7,142 bases of DNA from assembly GCA_020029625.1 (NCBI GenBank), contig JAIBJP010000087.1:1-7142 (forward strand), written 5' to 3'. Source of the DNA: Actinomycetota bacterium. Lineage in GTDB: Bacteria > Actinomycetota > Thermoleophilia > Gaiellales > Gaiellaceae. The notes under the pieces are model-generated. The model worked only from the letters and a program-made list of their open reading frames with translations. It had not been told where the DNA came from and did no database searches. A program made the position numbers and the translations under genes. Shown here one piece after another: positions 1-4,972 of this stretch (its first letter is position 1; the number at the start of each line of letters is the position of its first letter).

Positions 1-1117
1 CCACGATCTGCGCGAGCCGGTAGACCTTGCACGCACCCTCACAGTCCATGAGAGCAAGCCAGGAGCGAGCGTAGGGGAGGGTTGTTCCGCCGCCGATTGT
101 CGCCACCTCGAGCCCGGGCAGCCGGATGGAGACGTTGAGGCCCCCGTCGACGCGCAGGGCGGTCCCATGCGCCATCGAGCTGGTGCCGACCATTCCGACG
201 TCCTGTCCTGTGGCGATGAACATGGCTGCGATCGCCGTCGCCGGCGTGAAGGCCACGGACTGCATTCCCGAGGCGACGGCGCCGTGGGTGCCGACGAACG
301 CGAGGTCGAGCAGCTCCTCCGCAGTCGTCTTCAAGACGCGCCGGATCGCCTCGTCGGTGAGCGTGGCCTCGGCGATGACGGTCTTCCCGTGGCCGCCGGA
401 CTCGAAGTAGCGGTGCGAGATCTTCTTGTCCCCGCCCATGTTCCCCTCGAGATACACGCGACGGGGCTTCACCGGCGCGTGCTCGAGCAGGAAGACCTGG
501 TTCAGGGCGTAGGAGTTGCGCGTGATCATGTTCATGCCGACCGCGTCTCCGGTCGTGTACGCGTAGAGGACGTGGCACATCGGGCCGACGACGTGCGTTT
601 CTACCTCGCGAAGCTTGGCGTGGCGTGAGAGCCCCTCCACCGGCGCGCCCGCGAGCCACTCCTGTAGATCCGGCACCCTCGTCTCGATCCAGCGGGCGAA
701 GGCCGCGGCGTCGGCGGTGGACTCGAAGAGGAATGCCGAGGCGCGGGTAATGCGGTCGCGAAGGACGTGCGTCCGGAACCCGCCGGATTCGCTCACGGCC
801 CGCGCTCCGCGCGCTAGCGAGATCGAAAGGCCTCCCTCGGTGTTGGCGAGCGGGACGTAAACCGAGTCCTTTGCCCGCGTTCGCTCGAAGAGCCTGCCCT
901 GGGGCTCTTCCAGCTCGTACTCGCCGAGCTCGAGGTCGATGGGCCCGACGACGGCGACGGGAACCGGAGCCACGCCGGTGAGCGCCTCGGTCGCTTTGGC
1001 GTAGGGCTCGAGATCCTGGGCGACGACACTGCCCGCGAGCCCGAGCCGCTCCTGTCGGACGCGGATCGAGCCGGGATCGTTCCTACGCGGCCAGCGGGTG
1101 CGGGGCGGGTCGCTCAG
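1..1117 (-). CDS. HMG-CoA reductase (3' end beyond window), probable CTG start
   Basis: 3-Hydroxy-3-methylglutaryl-CoA reductase family; the usual reaction is NAD(P)H-dependent reduction of HMG-CoA to mevalonate, the committed step of mevalonate isoprenoid synthesis. Numbering from the CTG at 1117-1115, the translation shows PVPVAVVGP (51-59), the catalytic-Glu motif NTEGG (Glu94), TGDAVGMNM of the nucleotide-binding part, GGDKK (catalytic Lys231), TGQD (Asp306), and PGLEVATIGGGTT. The catalytic His expected near the C-terminus lies outside the window. About 372 codons are present. No ATG, GTG or TTG occurs in frame upstream of the conserved core; the only plausible start is the CTG overlapping the diiron gene's TGA by 4 bases, giving an N-terminus SDPPRTRWPRRND. 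No Shine-Dalgarno precedes it, so translational coupling is inferred. Several pocket residues differ from the animal enzyme (Ser to Glu224, Asn to Thr294, compared from memory), so the exact substrate is less sure than the family. Confidence 0.9.
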   Translation of the reverse strand, partial: MSDPPRTRWPRRNDPGSIRVRQERLGLAGSVVAQDLEPYAKATEALTGVAPVPVAVVGPIDLELGEYELEEPQGRLFERTRAKDSVYVPLANTEGGLSISLARGARAVSESGGFRTHVLRDRITRASAFLFESTADAAAFARWIETRVPDLQEWLAGAPVEGLSRHAKLREVETHVVGPMCHVLYAYTTGDAVGMNMITRNSYALNQVFLLEHAPVKPRRVYLEGNMGGDKKISHRYFESGGHGKTVIAEATLTDEAIRRVLKTTAEELLDLAFVGTHGAVASGMQSVAFTPATAIAAMFIATGQDVGMVGTSSMAHGTALRVDGGLNVSIRLPGLEVATIGGGTTLPYARSWLALMDCEGACKVYRLAQIV

Positions 1118-1926
1118 ATCGAGATGTTGACGTCGCTGACGTCGAGCCCGAGTGACTGGGCGAGGCGCACGCCCTGGTCGAGGTCCTCGCGCAGGCGCCG
1201 CTCGTCGGTGTCGCGCATGAGGCTGCCGATGAACTCGCGCGCCTTGGGCCGCCAGAGGGCGTGCTGGACGAAGATGGGGAGCATCCGGTTGGCGCCCTCG
1301 ATGAGCCTCCGCTTGGTCTTCGTGGGGGCGTCCGTGAGGAGCACCTTCGCGTAGGCCATCCCCGACCCATGGTGGATGCCGTCGTCCACGGTGAGCCGGT
1401 TGCAGAGGTCCTCCAGCACCGTCCCCTTGGACGAGCGGGCAATGAGGCGGAAGCGCGGGATGATCAGGCGCTCGTAGAAGACCTGCATGAGGAAGACCTT
1501 CTCCTCGATCGTGTCGGCGCCGAGCTGCATCTTCGCCATCTGGTCGAGGTACGGGTCGCTCTCGGCCCGGCCGCCGGCGGCCTCCGTCAGTCGTAGCCAT
1601 GCTTCCGTGTGACGGGATTCGTCCTGCACCATCGTCGTGTAGTAGAGCTTCGCCTCGGGATCCGGCGCCATCGAGAAGAGCTGCGTCGCCATCTCGACGG
1701 CGAGCTCGTCGGCCTGGAGTTGCTGCGTGATCACCGACCGCCAGAGGTCTAGTCGCCGCGCCAGTTTCTGCGGGCTGCCCTTGTACTGCGGGATGGGTGG
1801 CAGCTCCTTCCACGGGAGGTCGCGCACCTGCCACTCGGCCTTTTTGGCCAGCTCGTAGTAGCGGAGGACGCCTGCATAGGCGCTCCGGTCCTCCGCCGGC
1901 TTCTCCGGGACCTGCGCAGTCTCCAT
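1114..1926 (-). CDS. Ferritin-like diiron carboxylate protein, substrate unknown
   Basis: A 270-aa soluble, mostly helical protein with no signal peptide. It carries the paired ligand pattern of the ferritin/ribonucleotide-reductase-R2 superfamily: Glu74, Glu103-x-x-His106 (in QDESRH), Glu152 (in FYERL), then Asp182-x-x-His185 (in DDGIHH). The gap between first and second ligand is 29 residues in one half and 30 in the other, as expected for a four-helix dinuclear metal site. The second half uses DxxH rather than the more common ExxH. The N-terminal stretch with Trp32 and Trp39 resembles the lead-in helix of R2-like proteins. Likely roles are O2-dependent oxidation (R2-like oxidase or N-oxygenase type) or another metal-dependent redox function; the sequence does not decide. 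It lacks the length of a true R2 subunit. Its TGA overlaps the proposed CTG of the HMG-CoA reductase gene, so the two are probably co-transcribed. ATG start at 1926-1924; no clear ribosome binding site, consistent with a leaderless mRNA. Confidence 0.85.
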   Translation of the reverse strand: METAQVPEKPAEDRSAYAGVLRYYELAKKAEWQVRDLPWKELPPIPQYKGSPQKLARRLDLWRSVITQQLQADELAVEMATQLFSMAPDPEAKLYYTTMVQDESRHTEAWLRLTEAAGGRAESDPYLDQMAKMQLGADTIEEKVFLMQVFYERLIIPRFRLIARSSKGTVLEDLCNRLTVDDGIHHGSGMAYAKVLLTDAPTKTKRRLIEGANRMLPIFVQHALWRPKAREFIGSLMRDTDERRLREDLDQGVRLAQSLGLDVSDVNISI

Positions 1927-1934
1927 AGCCCGAG

Positions 1935-1963
1935 AGGCTAACGTGTCGCGCCGTGGCTGTCTT
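1935..1963 (-). promoter_or_regulatory. Candidate promoter for diiron-HMGR operon
   Basis: On the minus strand, AAGACA (1963-1958; GACA matches the -35 consensus TTGACA) is followed after 17 bases by TAGCCT (1940-1935), a TANNNT -10 hexamer. Eight bases then separate the hexamer from the ATG at 1926. A start site about 7 bases after the hexamer would give a leaderless or nearly leaderless mRNA. The -35 lies inside the folD coding start. Short motif in a GC-rich genome, so a chance match is possible. Confidence 0.45.
1939..1944 (+). promoter_or_regulatory. Candidate -10 element for folD
   Basis: TAACGT fits the actinobacterial -10 pattern TANNNT and lies 8 bases before the folD GTG at 1953, placing transcription start about at the start codon (leaderless mRNA). 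It shares the TA at 1939-1940 with the minus-strand hexamer. No good -35 is seen upstream. A weak GAGAGG (1932-1937) lies 15 bases before the GTG, too far to be a normal ribosome binding site. Confidence 0.4.
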
Positions 1964-2807
1964 GATGGATGGCAAGGCGCTCGCCGAGCGGGTGCGAAAG
2001 GACGTTGCCGAGGAGGTGGCTTCCCTCGGGCGCCCTGTCGGCCTGGCCACGGTCCTCGTCGGCGACGACCCAGCCTCGGGCGTCTACGTGCGGAGCAAGC
2101 AGAAGGCCTGCCGCGAGGTCGGAATCGAGCCCTTCGACCACAACCTGTCCTCCGAGACGGGACAGGATGACCTGCTGGCCCTCGTCGAGCAGCTAAACGG
2201 GGACGAGGCGGTCACCGGCATCCTCGTGCAGCTCCCCCTGCCGGAGCAGATCGACGAGGACCGCATCATCCGCTCGATCAAGCCGATCAAGGACGTCGAC
2301 GGCTTCCATCCGTTCAACGCCGGCCATCTCCTCCAGGGGAGCCCGACTTTCGTCGCTGCCACGCCGGCGGGGATCATGGAGATCCTCCGGGAGTACAAGG
2401 TCGACCTCAAGGGCGCGCGCGCAGTGGTCATCGGCCGGTCGAACATCGTGGGCAAGCCGATGGCGCTCCTCCTCCTGGCCGAGCACGCCACCGTAACGAT
2501 CTGCCACACCCGCACCAGGGATCTCCCGGCGGTCGTCCGCGAGGCGGACGTCGTCGTCGCCGCCGTGGGGCATCCCCAGACGGTGACGGCCGACATGGTG
2601 CGGGAGGGAGCGACGGTGGTCGACGTCGGAATCAACCGCACCGACGACGGCCTCGTGGGCGACGTGGCGCAGGACGTGCGCGAGAAAGCAGGGCTCCTGA
2701 CGCCTGTGCCTGGGGGCGTTGGACCGATGACGATTGCCTCGCTGTTGCGCAACACGGTGAGGGCCGCGCGGTACCAGTCCGGCGAGCTTGCCTTCCCCCT
2801 GGACTGA
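1953..2807 (+). CDS. folD: Bifunctional methylenetetrahydrofolate dehydrogenase/cyclohydrolase FolD
   Basis: Cytosolic folate enzyme: oxidises 5,10-methylene-THF with NADP+ to 5,10-methenyl-THF, then hydrolyses it to 10-formyl-THF, supplying one-carbon units for purines and initiator formyl-Met-tRNA. The 284-aa length matches the family (E. coli 288). Visible motifs: MDGKALA at the N-terminus, VGDDPAS, the active-site Tyr45-x-x-x-Lys49 in [18 protein letters not shown] near residue 90, KDVDGFHP, the Rossmann cofactor loop [17 protein letters not shown], and the C-terminal [15 protein letters not shown] signature. The GTG start places DGK at the usual distance from the N-terminus; an ATG four codons later (1965) is the alternative. 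It is divergent from the diiron gene with only 26 bases between the starts. A promoter for the following cold-shock gene overlaps its 3' end. No anomaly in the protein itself. Confidence 0.97.
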   Translation: MAVLMDGKALAERVRKDVAEEVASLGRPVGLATVLVGDDPASGVYVRSKQKACREVGIEPFDHNLSSETGQDDLLALVEQLNGDEAVTGILVQLPLPEQIDEDRIIRSIKPIKDVDGFHPFNAGHLLQGSPTFVAATPAGIMEILREYKVDLKGARAVVIGRSNIVGKPMALLLLAEHATVTICHTRTRDLPAVVREADVVVAAVGHPQTVTADMVREGATVVDVGINRTDDGLVGDVAQDVREKAGLLTPVPGGVGPMTIASLLRNTVRAARYQSGELAFPLD

Positions 2808-2816
2808 CGCTAGATT
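2788..2816 (+). promoter_or_regulatory. Candidate promoter for the cold-shock gene
   Basis: TTGCCT (2788-2793, four of six to TTGACA), a 17-base spacer, then TAGATT (2811-2816, four of six to TATAAT, fits TANNNT). It spans the folD stop codon. Expected transcript start is near 2823, giving a leader of roughly 77 bases before the TTG start. This is the best sigma-70-type promoter match seen in the window, but untested. Confidence 0.5.
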
Positions 2817-2820
2817 GCAG

Positions 2821-2842
2821 ACGCCGCGCACGAATGCGGCGT
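2821..2842 (+). repeat. Perfect 7-bp inverted repeat at predicted csp transcript start
   Basis: ACGCCGC (2821-2827) and GCGGCGT (2836-2842) are exact reverse complements around an 8-base loop, GCACGAAT. No T-run follows, so it is not an intrinsic terminator for folD by itself. If transcription starts near 2823, part of the 5' arm would be missing from the mRNA, and a DNA-level operator is equally possible. Confidence 0.4.
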
Positions 2843-2850
2843 ATGCACAG

Positions 2851-2884
2851 GGCGGCGGCCTCGCCAGGCCGTCGTTTGTTTGTT
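2851..2884 (+). terminator. Hairpin plus T-rich tract in csp leader (terminator or attenuator)
   Basis: CGGCCT (2856-2861), loop CGCC, AGGCCG (2866-2871) form a perfect 6-bp stem. It can extend outward to 2851/2876 as 11 pairs including three G-U pairs. It runs directly into TTTGTTTGTT (2875-2884), conspicuously T-rich for this DNA. That is the layout of an intrinsic terminator. It lies between the candidate csp promoter and the csp ribosome binding site, so it could end folD read-through, attenuate csp, or simply be part of a structured cold-shock leader. Confidence 0.45.
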
Positions 2885-2885
2885 G

Positions 2886-2892
2886 AAGGAGG
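2886..2892 (+). promoter_or_regulatory. Strong Shine-Dalgarno for csp
   Basis: AAGGAGG, 7 bases before the TTG at 2900. This spacing fixes the TTG as the start of the cold-shock gene and argues against the in-frame ATG at 2834, which lies far upstream and would add 22 residues absent from the family. Confidence 0.85.
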
Positions 2893-2899
2893 CAGTAAG

Positions 2900-3100
2900 T
2901 TGGCTGAAGGCACCGTCAAGTGGTTCTCGAACGAGAAGGGCTACGGCTTCATCGAGCGCGCTGAGGGAGAGGACGTCTTCGTCCACTTCTCGGCCATCGC
3001 TCAGGAGGGCTACAAGTCCCTCCAGGAAGGCCAGCGCGTCGAGTTCGAGGTCGTTCAGGGCCAGAAGGGCCTGCAGGCGGCGAACGTTCAGATCATCTAG
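2900..3100 (+). CDS. Cold-shock domain protein (CspA family)
   Basis: A 66-aa single cold-shock domain, the normal size for CspA-family RNA/ssDNA chaperones that melt RNA secondary structure and can act as transcription antiterminators. After the TTG start the protein begins [17 protein letters not shown]1 is seen as KGYGFI (13-18) and RNP2 as VFVHF (26-30), with Trp8, Phe9, Phe17, Phe27 and Phe30 as the usual aromatic RNA-stacking surface. The end LQAANVQII is typical of the family's last strand. It stands alone between folD and gatC with its own candidate promoter, a structured leader of about 77-92 bases and a strong downstream hairpin, so it is probably a monocistronic, highly expressed gene. 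Whether it is cold-induced or constitutive cannot be read from the sequence; the specific paralogue letter is not assignable. Confidence 0.96.
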   Translation: MAEGTVKWFSNEKGYGFIERAEGEDVFVHFSAIAQEGYKSLQEGQRVEFEVVQGQKGLQAANVQII

Positions 3101-3123
3101 TCCCGAACAGTTCGAGTGCCGTT

Positions 3124-3155
3124 GACGGGCCCCCGGGGAGGGGCCCGTCCCTCTT
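3124..3155 (+). terminator. Strong hairpin terminator after csp
   Basis: GACGGGCCCC (3124-3133) and GGGGCCCGTC (3140-3149) form a perfect 10-bp, very GC-rich stem around a 6-base loop. The tail CCTCTT is only weakly T-rich, so termination may be imperfect or factor-assisted. It begins 24 bases after the csp stop and ends 22 bases before the gatC start. Confidence 0.75.
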
Positions 3156-3171
3156 AAAGTCTGGAGTCGAG

Positions 3172-3459
3172 TTGGCCATTAGCAGAGAAGACGTGCTGCA
3201 CGTCGCGCGACTTGCGCGGCTGGAGATCCCCGAGGATCAGATCGAGCACGTCCAGGCGGAGCTCGGCGCGATCCTCGAGGCCGTCGGCAAGGTCTCCGAG
3301 CTCGACCTGAAGGGCGTCGAGCCCACGTCTCACCCGTTGGATCTGGTCAACGTCTGGGGCGAAGACGAGCCGCGCCCCTCGCTGTCTCGGGAGGACGCGT
3401 TGGCCAATGCGCCCGACCCGGCGGACGGGGCTTTCCGCGTGCCTGCGGTGGGCTCGTGA
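3172..3459 (+). CDS. gatC: Asp/Glu-tRNA amidotransferase subunit C
   Basis: The small subunit of the GatCAB complex, which wraps around and stabilises GatA against GatB. The 95-aa length is normal. Family features: ISREDVLHVARLARLEIPED at the N-terminus, a helical stretch with AELGAILEAVGKVSELDLKGVEPTSHP (given in part: residues about 29-55), the central VEPTSHPL, and the C-terminal pattern REDALANAPD followed by GAFRVPAV. The TTG start at 3172 is preceded by GGAG (3163-3166), a modest ribosome binding site with a short 5-base spacing; no ATG alternative exists nearby. It follows the csp terminator and is the first gene of gatCAB. A TAAAGT (3155-3160) could be a -10, but no -35 supports it. 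Confidence 0.94.
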   Translation: MAISREDVLHVARLARLEIPEDQIEHVQAELGAILEAVGKVSELDLKGVEPTSHPLDLVNVWGEDEPRPSLSREDALANAPDPADGAFRVPAVGS

Positions 3460-3559
3460 GCCTGTCGCTCTTTCGTCGCAGCTCGCGCGCCTCACGCGTG
3501 CTTTCGCGCGTTACGCTCGAAGCGGAGGGAGGCCCGCGGCGGCCCCGGGGGACGTTTGC

Positions 3560-4972
3560 GTGATCGATACCCTGCGTCTGACCGCGGAAGATGCCGCCGG
3601 GCTCCTCGAGCGCAAGGAGGTCTCCGGCGAGGAGCTCACCCGCGCGTACATGGACGCCATCGACGAACGCGACGGCGAGCTGCACGCCTACCTCCACGTC
3701 GTCGGCGAGAGCGGAACCGGCGTCCCGATCGCCCACAAGGACCTCGTCACGACGAAAGGCATCCCGACCACGGCCGGCTCGCGCATCCTCGAGGGCTATA
3801 TCCCGGTCTTCGACTCGACTGTCGCCGCCCGCTGCAAGGAGGCGGGCCTGCCCATTCTCGGCAAGACGAACATGGACGAGTTCGCGATGGGCTCCTCCAC
3901 GGAGAACTCGGCCTACGGGCCGTCCCACAACCCCTGGGATCCGGACCGCGTTCCGGGGGGCTCATCGGGAGGTTCGGCGGCCGCGGTGGCGGGCGGGCTC
4001 GCGCCCTGGGCACTCGGCTCCGACACGGGCGGCTCGATCAAGCAGCCCGCCTCGCTCTGTGGGCTCGTCGGCCTGCGCCCGACCTACGGCACGGTCTCGC
4101 GCTACGGGATCGTCGCCTTTGCCTCGAGCCTCGACCAGATCGGCCCGATCACGAAAACCGTGCGCGACTGCGCGCGCCTGTACGAGGTGATTGCGGGACG
4201 CGATGGCTGCGATTCGACGACCGTCGACCTCCCCGAGCCGGTTCAAATTCCGACAGCGGAAGATCTGCAGGGGATCCGCATCGGAATCCCCAAGGAGCTG
4301 AACGAGGCCGAGGGCATCGAGCCCGGTGTCTCCGAGCAGGTGCAGAAGGCGATCGCCCTCGCGGAGGGGCTCGGGGCCGAGGTGGGGGAGACGACGCTCC
4401 CGCGCTCGGTCGACTACGGGCTCGCTTGCTATTACCTTGTCGCGCCCGCGGAGGCGAGCTCGAACCTCGCGCGCTACGACGGCGTTCGCTACGGCCACCG
4501 GGCAGCAGGCGACGGCGACCTCACCGCCCTCTACGAGCGCACCCGCTGGGAGGGGTTCGGCGCCGAGCCCAAGCGCCGCATCCTCATCGGCACCTACGCG
4601 CTCTCGGCCGGTTACTACGAGGCCTACTACGGCCAGGCCCAGAAGGTGCGGACGATGATCGCGCAGGAGCATGCAGCCGCCTTCGAGCAGTTCGACCTGC
4701 TCGTGAGTCCGACCTCGCCGACCGTCGCCTTCAGGATCGGGGAGAAGGCTGAGAACCCGCTGGCGATGTACCTCTCCGACCTGCTGACGATCCCGTCGAA
4801 CATGGCCGGCCTCCCCGGCTTGTCCATTCCCTGCGGCCTCTCCGAGGACCTACCCGTCGGCCTTCAGCTGATCGGCCCGCAGTTCTCGGAGAACCTGCTC
4901 TTCCGCACGGGGCATGCGCTCGAGCGCGCGCTTGGCTTCGACTTCGTTCCGGAACGGCTCAGACATGCTTGA
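3560..4972 (+). CDS. gatA: Asp/Glu-tRNA amidotransferase subunit A (amidase)
   Basis: The glutaminase/amidase subunit of GatCAB: releases ammonia from glutamine, which GatB uses to convert Glu-tRNA(Gln) and/or Asp-tRNA(Asn) to the amide forms. It is 470 aa, near the family's usual 475-490. The amidase-signature Ser-cisSer-Lys triad is complete: Lys60 in IAHKDL, Ser135 in GGSSGGS, Ser159 in GSDTGGS, with spacings (75 and 24) equal to those of the S. aureus enzyme as I recall it. The GTG start at 3560 has GGGGGA 7 bases upstream and gives the normal MIDTLRLTAEDAAGLL-type N-terminus. The frame is open back to an ATG at 3407 inside gatC, but that 51-residue extension is Arg-rich and unlike the family. 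The segment just before Lys60 is short: the loop seen in most homologues is reduced to GESGTG. A 100-base gap separates it from gatC; it overlaps gatB by 8 bases. Confidence 0.97.
   Translation: MIDTLRLTAEDAAGLLERKEVSGEELTRAYMDAIDERDGELHAYLHVVGESGTGVPIAHKDLVTTKGIPTTAGSRILEGYIPVFDSTVAARCKEAGLPILGKTNMDEFAMGSSTENSAYGPSHNPWDPDRVPGGSSGGSAAAVAGGLAPWALGSDTGGSIKQPASLCGLVGLRPTYGTVSRYGIVAFASSLDQIGPITKTVRDCARLYEVIAGRDGCDSTTVDLPEPVQIPTAEDLQGIRIGIPKELNEAEGIEPGVSEQVQKAIALAEGLGAEVGETTLPRSVDYGLACYYLVAPAEASSNLARYDGVRYGHRAAGDGDLTALYERTRWEGFGAEPKRRILIGTYALSAGYYEAYYGQAQKVRTMIAQEHAAAFEQFDLLVSPTSPTVAFRIGEKAENPLAMYLSDLLTIPSNMAGLPGLSIPCGLSEDLPVGLQLIGPQFSENLLFRTGHALERALGFDFVPERLRHA

Noticed and set aside
167..628. 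153-aa plus-strand open frame antisense to the reductase
   Set aside because: No recognisable motif, and it is the complement of conserved coding sequence.
39..659. 206-aa minus-strand open frame overlapping the HMG-CoA reductase
   Set aside because: Arg/His-rich composition typical of a shadow frame in GC-rich DNA; the neighbouring minus frame encodes the clear reductase motifs.
2084..2755. 223-aa minus-strand open frame inside folD
   Set aside because: Ser/Arg/Thr-rich antisense shadow of folD without family features.
2834..2899. 22-residue N-terminal extension of the cold-shock protein from an ATG at 2834
   Set aside because: It would translate through both leader hairpins and the Shine-Dalgarno; the TTG at 2900 has ideal spacing to AAGGAGG and gives the family's normal N-terminus.
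3962..4672. 236-aa minus-strand open frame within gatA
   Set aside because: Shadow of gatA: antisense to the catalytic-serine region, with no motifs of its own.
4914..4964. 17-residue extension of GatB from an ATG inside gatA
   Set aside because: Residues are unlike any GatB N-terminus; MLEWEPVIGLEIHVQL from 4965 is normal.
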